DNA from: Pseudomonas mendocina
GTDB taxonomy: Bacteria; Pseudomonadota; Gammaproteobacteria; Pseudomonadales; Pseudomonadaceae
Direction of reading: 5' to 3'
Assembly (NCBI RefSeq): GCF_003008615.1
Contig: NZ_CP027657.1
Span: 558,001-622,000, forward strand
Length of the DNA: 64,000 nucleotides
The first letter of the stretch is position 1, and the number at the start of each line of letters is the position of its first letter. Shown in pieces: positions 35,362-45,431 of this stretch. Below the pieces are notes generated by a model. It saw nothing but the letters and a program-made list of their open reading frames with translations, did no database searches and was not told the origin of the DNA. The position numbers and the translations under genes are program-made.

Positions 35362-35467
35362 ACAAAAAACCCGCCGAAGCGGGTTTCCTCCCAACCATCC
35401 GACATCCTGTCGGTGGCCATTCATGGCCTGGTCATCGTCCTTGATCCTCAGCACTCCATCGCTGCAG
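35362..35467 (-). ncRNA. Candidate RsmX/Y/Z-type regulatory RNA, copy B
   Basis: A second minus-strand copy at a constant offset of 1516 nt from copy A (repeat span about 35354-35484). Hairpin CCGACA-GGA-TGTCGG (35399-35413) and the terminator are identical. The first hairpin (35449-35464) still presents TGGA in its loop but with a wobble and a mismatch in the stem. The middle hairpin (35415-35428) keeps a perfect GGCCAT/ATGGCC stem while its loop has lost the GGA. Free GGA triplets (AGGATC, AAGGACG) remain. It should bind RsmA with one site fewer than copy A. Confidence 0.8.
35367..35386. terminator. Rho-independent terminator, second copy
   Basis: The same AAACCCGC-CGAA-GCGGGTTT hairpin and minus-strand T-tract as at 33851. 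It ends small RNA B and, read on the plus strand, may also end the diguanylate cyclase transcript, whose stop codon is 90 nt upstream. Confidence 0.85.
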
Positions 35468-35528
35468 GGGATGTGTGTAGATTACTGCTCAGGCCGGTGC
35501 GGCAAAAGCGGTGCTTACCGCCATAGCG

Positions 35529-35546
35529 TGTAATACATTCGCTATA
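35529..35546. promoter_or_regulatory. Putative GacA-type upstream site for small RNA B
   Basis: TGTAAT-N6-GCTATA (plus strand) sits about 62-79 nt upstream of the inferred RNA B start and matches the element before RNA A in half-sites and spacing, although the sequence between the RNA starts and the elements has diverged. One half differs from the GacA consensus TGTAAG by one base. Confidence 0.5.
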
Positions 35547-35556
35547 GCCGGCCAAC

Positions 35557-36090
35557 TCAACGACCGATCATGCGCGCCAGCACGTCTTCACCACTCTGAC
35601 GGCGATGGACGAAAGCCATCGCCGCATGGCCGATCACCATGAACAGCAGCAGCCAGCCGAGGTTGCCGTGCAGCAGGCTGGCCAGGGCAATCATCCACTC
35701 GATCTTGCCATCGCTGAAGCCGGGCATGATGGTCATGCCGAAGGCGACGAACTCGCGTCCCGAACCGTACTGGCGCAGCAACGCAATGAAGGGAATCACG
35801 AACATGAGTCCATACAGCGCCAGGTGACCAAAGCGCGCCAGGCTGCTGACCGCTGCCGGGCGCCGGCCGCTGTTGTACAGCGCCCACAATAGGCGAATCA
35901 CCACCAGCACCATCAGCAGCAGGCCGGTGGCCTTGTGCGTACCCCAGGCGAATTTATCCAGGGCGCTGTCCTCTACCAGTGTGTGCGCGAGCACGGTCAC
36001 GAATTGCCAGCCGAGCAGAACGGCCATACCCCAGTGCAGCAGGCGCGTAACGGCGCCATAGCGCTGTGCAGAATCATGCAGGTTCGACAT
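35557..36090 (-). CDS. Cytochrome b561 family, di-haem membrane protein
   Basis: The ATG at 36090 (MSNLHDSAQRYGAVTRLLHWGMAVLLGWQF in parts) is preceded by AGGAA at suitable spacing; a GTG one codon upstream is also possible. The 177-residue product has four membrane helices with haem-ligand histidines in helix 1 (LLHWGMA), after helix 1 (WGTHKATG), and in helix 4 (LLHGNLGW, IGHAAMAFVHRR). It likely carries electrons from quinol to a periplasmic acceptor. No partner gene adjoins it. Confidence 0.9.
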   Translation of the reverse strand: MSNLHDSAQRYGAVTRLLHWGMAVLLGWQFVTVLAHTLVEDSALDKFAWGTHKATGLLLMVLVVIRLLWALYNSGRRPAAVSSLARFGHLALYGLMFVIPFIALLRQYGSGREFVAFGMTIMPGFSDGKIEWMIALASLLHGNLGWLLLFMVIGHAAMAFVHRRQSGEDVLARMIGR

Positions 36091-36272
36091 CACGGTTCCT
36101 CTCCAATGTCATCAATGAAATCTACGCGGCTTCATGCCGCTATCGGTGCGAAAGACCCGTCCCAGAGCCAATGGTGCCGCGCCGACTCAAATCATGAGCA
36201 AGAGAGATGTTAGCAAGGATGTCAGAAAGGCATCACGGCACGCACCCGTGAAAACGAGGACGTGCCGGATGA

Positions 36273-38813
36273 TCAGGCGTCGCGCAGCGCTTCGCGCCAG
36301 GCGTGGTATTGCGGCTCCTGCCAGATGCGCGCATGCAGCCGCGCCATGCCGTCAGGATCGTTGAGCAGTCGCCAGCGGGTTGCCTCGACCTTGCCCTCAG
36401 GCCCGGCATTGAGGATTTCCTCGATACGCGCCTCGCGCAATGCTTCGGCAGCCGGCACCACCTTGGCGTGGCGGGCACGGGCCATGGCGCAGACCAGGGC
36501 GTTGTACAACGGATCGACCACGGCACGCAGGAAGCCCTTGCGCAGCGCCCGCGCGCTGTTCAGTTGCTCGTACGCAGAGGTGTTGCTCAGTTCAAGCGGA
36601 ATCTTGTGCTCTTCCGGAATCACGAACAGCTTGCTGCGTCGGGCCGCCAGCCCCGGTGTGGTTCGGCTGGTCAGCACCGACACCACCGGCGAGAGAATCA
36701 GCGACACAACGATCGGCGCCAGCCACCAGAGGAAATCCGGATCGAGCCACGCAACCAGCGCAGTCCAGCCGATCCCCAGCAGCACCTGGGTGCCATGGCG
36801 GCGGAAGGCTTCGCTCCAGGGCGTCGAATCATCGACACGCTGTGGCGAATTCCACTGCACCGACCAGCCAAGGAAGGCGGCCGTCACGAACAGGCTGTGG
36901 AACAACATGCGTACCGGTGCCAGCAGAACCGAACAGGACGCCTCCAGCAACATCGACAGCAACACCCGCAGACGGCCGCCATAAGCGTCGGCGCCCTTGA
37001 TCCAGATCAGCAGTACGCTGAGCAGCTTGGGCAGGAACAGCAGGGTCATGGTCGCGGAGAACAGCGCGATGGCCTGCTCCGGCTGCCAACGTGGCCATAG
37101 CGGGTAAAGCTGATTGGGCTGCAGGAAGTACTCCGGCACCATCAGCGTATGAATCGCCAGCAGGCCGGTGGACAGCAGCAGGAACAGCAGCCACAGCGGA
37201 GCCGACAGATAGGACATCACGCCGGTGAGGAACACCACGCGGTGCACCGCGTGCATGCCGCGCACGAGGAACAGACGGAAGTTCATCAGGTTACCCTGGC
37301 ACCAGCGGCGATCACGCTTGAGCTCGTCGAGCAGGTTCGGCGGCAGCTCTTCATAGCTGCCCGGCAGGTCGTAGGCGATCCACACACCCCAGCCGGCGCG
37401 TCGCATCAGCGCGGCTTCGACGAAGTCGTGGGACAGGATCGCCCCGGCGAAGGAACCGGTGCCCGGCAAAGGCGCCAGCGCGCAGTGCTCGATGAAGGGT
37501 TTGACGCGAATGATCGCGTTGTGGCCCCAGTAGTGCGACTCACCCAGCTGCCAGAAGTTGAGCCCCGCGGTGAACAGTGGCCCGTAGACGCTGGTGGCGA
37601 ACTGCTGCAGGCGCGCGTACAGAGTGTCCATGCCGGACGCCTTGGGCGCGGTCTGGATGATGCCGGCGCCCGGGTTGGCTTCCATCAGGCGCACCAGGCG
37701 CGTCAGGCATTCGCCACTCATCACGCTGTCGGCATCGAGCACCACCATATAGCGGTAGTTGCTGCCCCAACGACGGCAGAAGTCGTCGATGTTGCCGCTC
37801 TTGCGCTTCACCCGGCGCCGACGGCGGCGGTAGAAAATGTGGCCGAAGCCCTCGACCTCGCGGCACAGCTCCATCCAGGCCTGCTGTTCGGCGACGCAGA
37901 TGTCCGGATCGTTACTGTCGCTGAGGACGAAGAAATCGAAGTGCTCGAGTTGCCCGGTGGCCTTGAGCGACTCGAAGGTCGCGCGCAGGCCGGCGAATAC
38001 ACGCGGCACGTGCTCGTTGGCGATCGGCATGACCAGCGCGGTGCGCGCCCGCGGCGAGATCGGCTCGTCACCGCAGCTGCTGGCCGAAATGCTGTAGCGG
38101 TCACGCCCCTTGAGCAACTGGAAGAAGCCCATCAGCGCCGTCCAGAAGCCCATCGACACCCAGCAGAACAACAGGGCGAACAACGCCAGGATGCTGGTCT
38201 GCACCACGTACGGCAGAATCTGCCGCGCCGACTCCAGCCAGGGTTGCTCGAACACCAGGCCCAGGTCGACCAGCGACCAGCCCTGGTAAGGCAGCACCGA
38301 TTTCATGTACCAGGTGGCGACCACCGTCTGCACCAGCATCAGCACCAATAGGGCGCTGCGTCGCACGGCGGCGACACGCCGCCAGTGCGCTTCGCTGAAG
38401 GCTTCGGGCTCACGCGTACGCGGCCGCGGCGCCGTCTTCTTACCCTTGAGACGCGACCAGCCGCGACTCAGGATATTGATCTGCCAGGGCTCCGGAACCA
38501 TGCGCGTGCGGGTGATCGGCGGCGTGGAATCGATGGTCGGGCGGCCCTGGTGATCCTGCACGATACGGCAGCCACGCTCGACAGCGTCCGGCCAGCCCAG
38601 TGCCAGGCGCGCTGGCACCGAGTCGAGCATCTCACGGGTTTCTTCTAGTGGCTCGGCAACACCGTGCTCCTGCTCCTGCAGAGCCCGGTGCAACGCGGCG
38701 AGATCACCGCCCTCCAACTCCAAGCGATGGGCCAACGCCTGTTGCCGCTCCTGATCGAGCGGCAGCTCATCGAGATAATCCTGGATCTGTGTAGCGTCGA
38801 GGGAGTTATTCAT
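36273..38813 (-). CDS. opgH: Glucans biosynthesis glucosyltransferase H (osmoregulated periplasmic glucans)
   Basis: The ATG at 38813 ([20 protein letters not shown]) overlaps the opgG stop by 8 nt. The 846-residue inner-membrane enzyme has membrane helices near 160-180, 215-240 and a cluster after 500. The GT2 cytoplasmic domain carries DSND ([10 protein letters not shown]), DADS ([11 protein letters not shown]), the acceptor-side SHDF and the product-binding DRRWCQGN motif (the R-W of QxxRW). It polymerises glucose from UDP-glucose into the beta-1,2 backbone. The pair with opgG on one transcript is the standard arrangement. Confidence 0.97.
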   Translation of the reverse strand: MNNSLDATQIQDYLDELPLDQERQQALAHRLELEGGDLAALHRALQEQEHGVAEPLEETREMLDSVPARLALGWPDAVERGCRIVQDHQGRPTIDSTPPITRTRMVPEPWQINILSRGWSRLKGKKTAPRPRTREPEAFSEAHWRRVAAVRRSALLVLMLVQTVVATWYMKSVLPYQGWSLVDLGLVFEQPWLESARQILPYVVQTSILALFALLFCWVSMGFWTALMGFFQLLKGRDRYSISASSCGDEPISPRARTALVMPIANEHVPRVFAGLRATFESLKATGQLEHFDFFVLSDSNDPDICVAEQQAWMELCREVEGFGHIFYRRRRRRVKRKSGNIDDFCRRWGSNYRYMVVLDADSVMSGECLTRLVRLMEANPGAGIIQTAPKASGMDTLYARLQQFATSVYGPLFTAGLNFWQLGESHYWGHNAIIRVKPFIEHCALAPLPGTGSFAGAILSHDFVEAALMRRAGWGVWIAYDLPGSYEELPPNLLDELKRDRRWCQGNLMNFRLFLVRGMHAVHRVVFLTGVMSYLSAPLWLLFLLLSTGLLAIHTLMVPEYFLQPNQLYPLWPRWQPEQAIALFSATMTLLFLPKLLSVLLIWIKGADAYGGRLRVLLSMLLEASCSVLLAPVRMLFHSLFVTAAFLGWSVQWNSPQRVDDSTPWSEAFRRHGTQVLLGIGWTALVAWLDPDFLWWLAPIVVSLILSPVVSVLTSRTTPGLAARRSKLFVIPEEHKIPLELSNTSAYEQLNSARALRKGFLRAVVDPLYNALVCAMARARHAKVVPAAEALREARIEEILNAGPEGKVEATRWRLLNDPDGMARLHARIWQEPQYHAWREALRDA

Positions 38814-40365
38814 GGGAAGGCAGCTGATAGCTCCAGGTTTCCGACAAAGGCTTGCCATCCTCGACCAGGGCGGCACGCATCTCCACCGGCTGCGCCGAGT
38901 TCTTGACCTTGATCCGCAGGGTCAGGCGCCAGCCCTTGCTCACCGGGTTGTAACGCAGGCTCTCTTCCAGCAACTCGGCGTTGCCATCAACACTGACCTG
39001 CGCGGTCGGCGCTGCATCGGGCGAGCGCTTGGCCAGTTCCTTACCAACGAAATCGACCACCAGCGCGGTACTGCCATCTGCCTGACGAATCAGATTGGCC
39101 TGCTTGATATCACCCTCGGACAGACGGGTCTGGCTGACCATAGCCAGTTGCGGATCGTGCAGCTTGGCATCGTCACGGCTGAAGTGTAGGCGATAGGCGA
39201 CATCCAGCGACTCCCCCTGAGCCGGCAGCTTGTCCGGGCGCCACAGGGCGACGATGTTGTCATTGGTTTCGTCCGGCGTAGGAATCTCCACCAACTCGAC
39301 GTGACCGGCCCCCCAGTCACCGACGGTTTCCACCCAACCGCTCGGGCGCAGCTCGTAGCGATCGTCGAGATCCTGGTACTGGTTGAAGTCACGACCACGC
39401 TGCATCAGGCCAAAGCCACGCGGGTTGTCGATACGGTAGCTGCTGACGTTGAGGCGCTGCGGGTTATTCAGCGGACGCCAGATCCACTCGCCATTGCCGG
39501 CATGGATCGCCAGACCATCGGAGTCGTGCAGTTGAGGACGATAGTTCGGGCGCGGCCAAGGCTGGTTGGCACCGAACAGGAACATGCTGGTCAGCGGCGC
39601 AATGCCAAGCTTCTCGACGTTTTCGCGCAGGTACACCTTCGATTGCACGTCGAGCACGCTGTCACGGCCCGGCTTGATTTCCATCCGATAGGCACCAGTG
39701 GCACGCGGCGAGTCAAGCAGCGCATAGATCACCAGGCTGCGGCGATCCGGTTGCGGCTTCTCGATCCAGAACTCACTGAAACGCGGGAACTCCTCACCAG
39801 AGGGCAACGCCGTGTCGATCGCCAGGCCACGGGCGGAGAGGCCGAACACCTGCCCCTTGCCGACGATGCGAAAGTAGCTGGCGCCGAGCACGCTCATCAC
39901 TTCGTCATGCCTGCCATCGGCGTTGATCTCATTGATGACCTTGAAGCCAGCGAAACCCAGACCTTTAAGATCATCCGGATTCAGATTGAGATCGCCGAAG
40001 TCGAACATCGACGGATCGTATTTGATCTCATGAGTACCTTCGGCGGTCACTTCGTTGATCTTAACCGGTACGTCGAAGTGCATGCCCTGGTGGAAGAAGT
40101 ACAGCTGGAACGGCGTCTTGCCGTCACGCCAGTGCGCCTTTTCTTCAAGGAAACGAACTTTCTGGTAGCCAGCAAATGGCAGCTCGCGCAACGATGCCGG
40201 CAAACGGCTTTGTGGCGCGCTATAGCCTTCGGCGGCAAGGGCCTTGGCCTTGACCGCCACATCATCCAGATCGAAGGCCCAACTCTGGGCAGCGAACAGC
40301 AGAGGGAGCACACAGAGGGCCAGCTTGCCGGCCTTGCCCATACGGGCTCCAGAACAACGACTCAT
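38806..40365 (-). CDS. opgG: Glucans biosynthesis protein G, periplasmic
   Basis: The ATG at 40365 is chosen because GGAGG lies about 10 nt upstream; an upstream GTG and a downstream ATG (40341) are alternatives. The signal peptide runs to about residue 30 ([21 protein letters not shown]). The 519-residue protein shows the MdoG family landmarks ([24 protein letters not shown] in part; [23 protein letters not shown] in part; [25 protein letters not shown] in part). It is needed for glucan backbone branching and release. It precedes opgH with an 8-nt overlap. Confidence 0.97.
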   Translation of the reverse strand: MSRCSGARMGKAGKLALCVLPLLFAAQSWAFDLDDVAVKAKALAAEGYSAPQSRLPASLRELPFAGYQKVRFLEEKAHWRDGKTPFQLYFFHQGMHFDVPVKINEVTAEGTHEIKYDPSMFDFGDLNLNPDDLKGLGFAGFKVINEINADGRHDEVMSVLGASYFRIVGKGQVFGLSARGLAIDTALPSGEEFPRFSEFWIEKPQPDRRSLVIYALLDSPRATGAYRMEIKPGRDSVLDVQSKVYLRENVEKLGIAPLTSMFLFGANQPWPRPNYRPQLHDSDGLAIHAGNGEWIWRPLNNPQRLNVSSYRIDNPRGFGLMQRGRDFNQYQDLDDRYELRPSGWVETVGDWGAGHVELVEIPTPDETNDNIVALWRPDKLPAQGESLDVAYRLHFSRDDAKLHDPQLAMVSQTRLSEGDIKQANLIRQADGSTALVVDFVGKELAKRSPDAAPTAQVSVDGNAELLEESLRYNPVSKGWRLTLRIKVKNSAQPVEMRAALVEDGKPLSETWSYQLPSHE

Positions 40366-40600
40366 CGACACACAGCCTCCAAGGCGACACGTATTGACGT
40401 GCAGCAGCTACCCCACGGGCAACCGCTACACGGAATTCAAATCAGGCGAATGATGCAACGACAACGCGAGCGCAATGCAGACAGCCAACCGAGCGGAGAC
40501 GTCCCCGCATGCGCGGATTCTTTCTGCGCATTATTACCAGATCGTGAAGTCTGGCAAAGGTACCCGCGCGAGTATATTTTCGCCTCCTAGAGCCACCCCT

Positions 40601-42895
40601 TCACTGGCGTGGCAGCAATTCAAAACGTGCTTCCTGCACGGTCTCCGAATCCAGCCCTAGCTGAACGCGGAAGGCGCCTGGCTCGCTGACCTGCTGCAGG
40701 CTAGCGTTGTAGAAACGCAGCATGCTTTCATCGATCTCGAAATGCAGCTCGCGAGCCTCACCAGACTCAAGCTTGACCCTGCGGAAATCCTTGAGTTCCT
40801 TCACCGGCCGGATCACCGAGGCGGCCTCGTCGTGCAGATACAGCTGCACCACGGTGGCGCCAGCTCGTGGCCCGACGTTCTTAAGCGTAACGCTGACGCG
40901 AATTTTCTCCTCTGGCCCCATGCGCTCGGCGGACAGCTTTGGAGCAGACAAGCGGAAATCGCTATAGCTCAAACCATAGCCGAATGGATACAGCGGGCCA
41001 TTGGGCTCCTCGAAATACTGGGAAGTGTAGTTGCCCGGTGTCCCTGGCGTGTACGGTCGTCCCACACGCAGATGATTGTAGTAGGTCGGAATCTGCCCAA
41101 CCGAACGCGGGAAGGTGATCGGCAGCTTACCCGAGGGGTTGTGCTCGCCGAACAGCACATCGGCGATGGCGTGGCCACCCTCGATGCCGCTGTACCAGGT
41201 TTCCAGAATCGCGTCGGCGTTTTCCTTCTCCCAGCTCAGCGCCAGCGGTCGCCCGTTCATCAACACCAGCACCAGCGGCTTGCCGGTGGCCTTGAGCGCA
41301 CGCAGCAGGGCCTGCTGGCTGTCAGGCAGATCCAGACGGGTGCGGCTGGACGACTCATGCGACATGCCACGCGCCTCGCCGACGGCAGCGACGATAACGT
41401 CAGCCTGCGCCGCGACGCGCACGGCTTCCTCCAACATCGCTTGCGGCGTGCGCTTGTCCAGCACCACCTCCGGGCGATCCCAGTTGAGTTGGTTCAGATA
41501 GTTGATCACATGAGCATCGTCGGTGACGTTCGCGCCCACCGCGTAAAGCAGCTTGCCCTGGCCCTTGAGCGCCGCCTCCATACCTTTGCGCAGCGTGACG
41601 GCCTGCTCGGCCACGCCGACGGCAGACCAGCTGCCAAGCATGTCCACCGGCGAATCGGCCAGCGGACCGATCAGGGCGACGGTCTTGGTCTTGCTCAATG
41701 GCAGGGTGTCGCCATGGTTTTCCAGCAGCACCAGTGAATCACGCGCCATGGCCCGCGCATCGGCACGGTGCAGGCGACTTTCGGCGTTGACGTCGGCCGG
41801 ATCGTCCTCGGCGCGGCCGATGCGGCGGAACGGATCATGGAACAAACCCAGGTCGTACTTGGTAATGAGTACGTGGGTAACTGCCTCATCCAGCACACTC
41901 TGCGGTACTGCGCCGCTGCGCACCAAAGCTGGCAGCTCCTGATCGTACAGCGTGTCAGCCATGCTCATACCAACACCGGCGGTAATCGCCAGGCGCGCAG
42001 CCTCGCGACCATCAGCGGCCACGCCATGGCGCATCAGTTCGGTGATCGCACCGTGGTCGCTCAGCGCCACTCCCTTGAAGCCCCAGTCACGGCGCAGCAG
42101 GTCGCGCAGCAGCCAGGTGTTGGCCGAGGCCGGCACACCATTGATGGCGTTCAGCGCCACCATCACACCACCGGCGCCCGCGTCGATGGCCGCACGGTAG
42201 GGCGGCAGGTAGTCCTGGTACATGCGCATCGGGCTCATGTCGACCACGTTATAGTCGCGTCCGCCCTCCACCGCGCCGTAAAGGGCGAAGTGCTTGACGC
42301 TGGCCATGATGCGCTGCGGATCGCTGGGATCCTTGCCCTGGAAACCATGCACCATGGCCGTGGCGATGCGTGAGACCAGGTAGGGATCCTCGCCAAAACC
42401 TTCAGAAGTGCGGCCCCAGCGCGGATCGCGGGAAATATCCACGGTCGGCGCGAAGGTCATGTCCAGGCCATCGGCACTGGCCTCGAAGGCTGCGACTCGA
42501 GCACTGTTCTCGATGGCCGGGATGTCCCAGCTCGAGGCCAGCCCCAGACCAATCGGGAAGGTGGTGCGATGGCCGTGAATGATGTCGTAGGCGAAGAACA
42601 CCGGAATGCCCAGGCGGCTGCGCATTGCAGCCTCCTGCATCGGGCGGTTCTCCGGCCGCACAACCGAGTTGAACGTGGCGCCGATACGGCCGGCGGCCAT
42701 CTCCTCACGGATGCGCTCACGCGGCATATCGCCGCCGATGCTGATCAGGCGCAGTTGACCGACCTTCTCCTCCAGGGTCATGCGCTTGACCAGATCGGCG
42801 ATAAAAGCCGATTTGTCATCAATGGAAGGGGCGGCAACCACCAGGCAGGGGGCAACGAACAGGGAGGCAAGAGCGAACTGGCGCAGAGATTTCAT
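40601..42895 (-). CDS. bglX: Periplasmic beta-glucosidase, glycoside hydrolase family 3
   Basis: The ATG at 42895 (MKSLRQFALASLFVAPCLVVA/APS) gives a normal signal peptide; an ATG 12 nt earlier is possible. The 764-residue enzyme has the GH3 N-terminal barrel (GATFNSVV...PVFFAYDIIHGHRTTFPIG in part), the catalytic nucleophile Asp in ALSDHGAITEL, a GH3 C-terminal domain (VALIGPLADS; SSRTRLDLPDSQQ) and a fibronectin-III-like domain at the end (VSVTLKNVGPRAG). Close position to opgGH suggests a role in periplasmic glucan turnover, though it is transcribed from its own start. Confidence 0.95.
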   Translation of the reverse strand: MKSLRQFALASLFVAPCLVVAAPSIDDKSAFIADLVKRMTLEEKVGQLRLISIGGDMPRERIREEMAAGRIGATFNSVVRPENRPMQEAAMRSRLGIPVFFAYDIIHGHRTTFPIGLGLASSWDIPAIENSARVAAFEASADGLDMTFAPTVDISRDPRWGRTSEGFGEDPYLVSRIATAMVHGFQGKDPSDPQRIMASVKHFALYGAVEGGRDYNVVDMSPMRMYQDYLPPYRAAIDAGAGGVMVALNAINGVPASANTWLLRDLLRRDWGFKGVALSDHGAITELMRHGVAADGREAARLAITAGVGMSMADTLYDQELPALVRSGAVPQSVLDEAVTHVLITKYDLGLFHDPFRRIGRAEDDPADVNAESRLHRADARAMARDSLVLLENHGDTLPLSKTKTVALIGPLADSPVDMLGSWSAVGVAEQAVTLRKGMEAALKGQGKLLYAVGANVTDDAHVINYLNQLNWDRPEVVLDKRTPQAMLEEAVRVAAQADVIVAAVGEARGMSHESSSRTRLDLPDSQQALLRALKATGKPLVLVLMNGRPLALSWEKENADAILETWYSGIEGGHAIADVLFGEHNPSGKLPITFPRSVGQIPTYYNHLRVGRPYTPGTPGNYTSQYFEEPNGPLYPFGYGLSYSDFRLSAPKLSAERMGPEEKIRVSVTLKNVGPRAGATVVQLYLHDEAASVIRPVKELKDFRRVKLESGEARELHFEIDESMLRFYNASLQQVSEPGAFRVQLGLDSETVQEARFELLPRQ

Positions 42896-43114
42896 CAAGA
42901 GCGGCATCCGGGCTGCAGATCATTGTTTGAATGCTCGCCACGATACTCCGAGTCCGCCCCCCGCGCCGCTGCCTGGCATAAAAAAACTGGCGTGTTTTCA
43001 CACTATCGCAATGACATTGCAAGCATTGACTGGTGCTAACCTATGAGTAAGGAACAGATTCTTATCAAGCGGCAAGTTGGAAACTGGTCAACCCAGGAAA
43101 GGTGAACGTTCACA

Positions 43115-44353
43115 CTACGGTTCGTCACCCAACTCCTCCAGCCTCTTCTGCAGAAACTGCCGATCCGGGCCCTGCTGCGCCAGCGTCAGGGCCTGGCGAT
43201 AGGCAACCAGCGCCTGCTCACGGCGGCCCAGCCGGCGCAGCAGGTCGGCCCGCGCTGCATGGGCCAGGTGGTAGCCTTCCAACTCTCCCTTGGCCAGTAG
43301 ACGGTCGACCTGCTCCAGCCCGGTCTCAGGCCCATCACGCATGGCCAGCGCCACGGCGCGGTTGAGTTCGATCACCGGCGACGGATTCAGGCGCAGCAGC
43401 TCGTCGTACAGGCCGACGATCTGCATCCAATCGGTTTGCTCCAGACTGTCCGCCTCGGCATGCACCGCGGCAATCGCCGCCTGCAGGCTGTAAGGGCCGA
43501 AACGCCGTGAATGCAGCGCCTGCAAGACCAGGGCCTCGCCTTCGGCGATCAGCTCGCGGTTCCACAGGTTGCGATCCTGAGCCTCCAGCAGAATCACCTC
43601 GCCATCGACCCCGCTGCGTGCCGCACGACGCGATTCGTGCAGCAGCATCAGCGCCAGCAACCCCTGCACCTCCGGCTCGGGCAGCAACTCCAGCAGCAAG
43701 CGGCCTAGGCGAATCGCCTCGTCGGACAGCTGGCTGCGGGTCAGCGATTCACCGGAGCTGGCGAAATAGCCTTCGTTGAATACCAGATAGACCACCCGCA
43801 ACACCGCCTCCAGGCGTTCGGGCAGTTCGCTGCGCCCCGGCACTTCGTAAGGGATGCGCGCATCGCGAATCTTCGCCTTGGCCCGCACGATGCGCTGCGC
43901 CAGGGTCGAGGGGCTGGAGAGAAAGGCGCGGGCGATCTCTTCGGTGCTCAGGTCGCACACCTCGCGCAGGGTCAGCGCCACCTGGGCATCGCTGGACAGC
44001 GCAGGATGGCAGCAGGTGAAGATCAGGCGCAGGCGGTCGTCCTCGAGTAGCTCGCCCTCCTCGGCGCCGCGCTCGTCCGACAACTCGACCTGATCATCGA
44101 GCGGCTGAAAGCGGCGCTGCCGACGCAGGCTGTCGATGGCACGAAAACGCCCGGCAGACACCAGCCAGGCACGCGGATTGTCCGGTACGCCCTCGCGCGG
44201 CCACTGCTCTACCGCACTGCGAAACGCCTCGTGCAGCGCCTCTTCGGCCAGGTCGAAATCGCCGAGCAGGCGAATCAGGGTGGCGAGTACACGACGAGAC
44301 TCTTCGCGGTACAGCCGCTCGATCAGCTCGGTGACAGGTGGCGATATCGACAT
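43115..44353 (-). CDS. ECF42-type RNA polymerase sigma factor with TPR-like C-terminal extension
   Basis: The ATG at 44353 follows AGGAGAAGCGC. The 412-residue protein begins with sigma region 2 (LIRLLGDFDLAEEALHEAFRSAVEQWPREG in part) and region 4 (FLSSPSTLAQRIVRAKAKIRDA). A long helical domain with FNEGYFASSGESL and a TPR-like repeat array follows to the end. The size and the C-terminal extension are those of ECF42. Members normally lie next to small DGPF/YCII-related genes and have no anti-sigma partner. No such gene is seen within this window. Confidence 0.9.
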   Translation of the reverse strand: MSISPPVTELIERLYREESRRVLATLIRLLGDFDLAEEALHEAFRSAVEQWPREGVPDNPRAWLVSAGRFRAIDSLRRQRRFQPLDDQVELSDERGAEEGELLEDDRLRLIFTCCHPALSSDAQVALTLREVCDLSTEEIARAFLSSPSTLAQRIVRAKAKIRDARIPYEVPGRSELPERLEAVLRVVYLVFNEGYFASSGESLTRSQLSDEAIRLGRLLLELLPEPEVQGLLALMLLHESRRAARSGVDGEVILLEAQDRNLWNRELIAEGEALVLQALHSRRFGPYSLQAAIAAVHAEADSLEQTDWMQIVGLYDELLRLNPSPVIELNRAVALAMRDGPETGLEQVDRLLAKGELEGYHLAHAARADLLRRLGRREQALVAYRQALTLAQQGPDRQFLQKRLEELGDEP

Positions 44354-44506
44354 GCGCTTCTCCTGAACGAACACATACGTTGCCCAATACTGCCGATGGC
44401 GTCGAGTGGCGGCACGATCCGCCCCTCGATTTGGCACCCCTCGCATTGGCAGCCATCCGGTCGCTGGGCATAGTCGCGCCATTCCAATCACGAAGGGAGT
44501 CTTGCT

Positions 44507-45145
44507 ATGCGTTGGTTGCTGCTCGGTCTGGCAGGTGCTGCGGTATTTCTCTACGGCCGGATCACCGGCGATACGCAGCTCAGCCTGCTGACCAAGGGCA
44601 TCCCAGTGATCGCCCTGCTCCTATGGCTGCACCAGGCGCCGGCCGGCACCTACCGGCGCTGGATCGGCATCGGCCTGCTGTTCTCCCTGGCCGGTGACAT
44701 TCTGCTGGACTGGCCCGGCGACCTGTTCGTGTTCGGCCTCGGCGCCTTCCTGCTCGGCCACCTGGCCTACCTGCGCGCCTACGTCTCCGACAGCCGCCAA
44801 CCTGCCCTGCCCGCCCTGCTGCTTGCGCTGATCGCCGGTGGCGCGATGTTCGCCATACTGGCCAGCAGCGGCCTGGGCGAGCTGCTGATTCCTGTGGCCT
44901 GCTATGCCACCGCGATTTGTCTGATGCTCTGGCGCGCCCTGGCCCGTATCGGGCACCCGGCTCTGCAGCCACGCTCAACCTGGCTCGCCGCCGGCGGCGC
45001 CGTCCTCTTCGTGCTGTCCGACAGCCTGATCGGCATCGACCGCTTCGTCGCCAGTTTCGACGCCGCACCCTACGCCATCATCCTTACCTACTGGCTCGGC
45101 CAGTGGGGAATCACCGCCTCAGCCTTTCAACGCACCCAGGTTTGA
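44507..45145 (+). CDS. YhhN-family membrane protein (lysoplasmalogenase-like)
   Basis: The 212-residue product has about eight membrane helices and the family's acidic motifs (LLFSLAGDILLDWPG and VLFVLSDSLIGIDRF). YhhN/TMEM86 proteins hydrolyse the vinyl-ether bond of lysoplasmalogens in animals; the bacterial substrate is not settled. RBS GAAGGGAG lies upstream of the ATG. It is divergent from the ECF42 gene, 153 bp away. Confidence 0.88.
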   Translation: MRWLLLGLAGAAVFLYGRITGDTQLSLLTKGIPVIALLLWLHQAPAGTYRRWIGIGLLFSLAGDILLDWPGDLFVFGLGAFLLGHLAYLRAYVSDSRQPALPALLLALIAGGAMFAILASSGLGELLIPVACYATAICLMLWRALARIGHPALQPRSTWLAAGGAVLFVLSDSLIGIDRFVASFDAAPYAIILTYWLGQWGITASAFQRTQV

Positions 45146-45195
45146 TCGCCCCGGCGAGCAGTCGGAAAAACCCTGACTATTGCCCGCACTTGGCC

Positions 45196-45394
45196 AGGCT
45201 TTGTACGAAAAGTGCCTGCGCTCGGTGATGCTTCGTTAAAAACTGGTTCGGCAAGCCGCTTACGGCTAACGCGCTTCAGCGCGGCCCGGAGGGCGAGCGC
45301 AGCGAGTCATGCTCATTTACAACTCGTAAACTCCGCTTCCTCACCCGTTTTTGCCTCGCCTGACCATCGCTCGACGACTTTTCGTACAAAGCCT
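45196..45394. mobile_element. MITE-like element with perfect 18-bp terminal inverted repeats
   Basis: AGGCTTTGTACGAAAAGT (45196-45213) and its exact complement (45377-45394) bound a 199-bp non-coding segment. No transposase frame is inside. It contains a 27-bp core (45310-45336) shared, reversed, with a second element at 59021-59159, and several GC-rich hairpin segments. It ends 37 nt before the cmoA GTG start, so it could carry or disrupt the cmoA promoter. Terminal direct repeats are not obvious. Confidence 0.78.
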
Positions 45395-45431
45395 AAAATG
45401 CCGGCCTTTTCTGCTATCCGTTGCGACTGCC

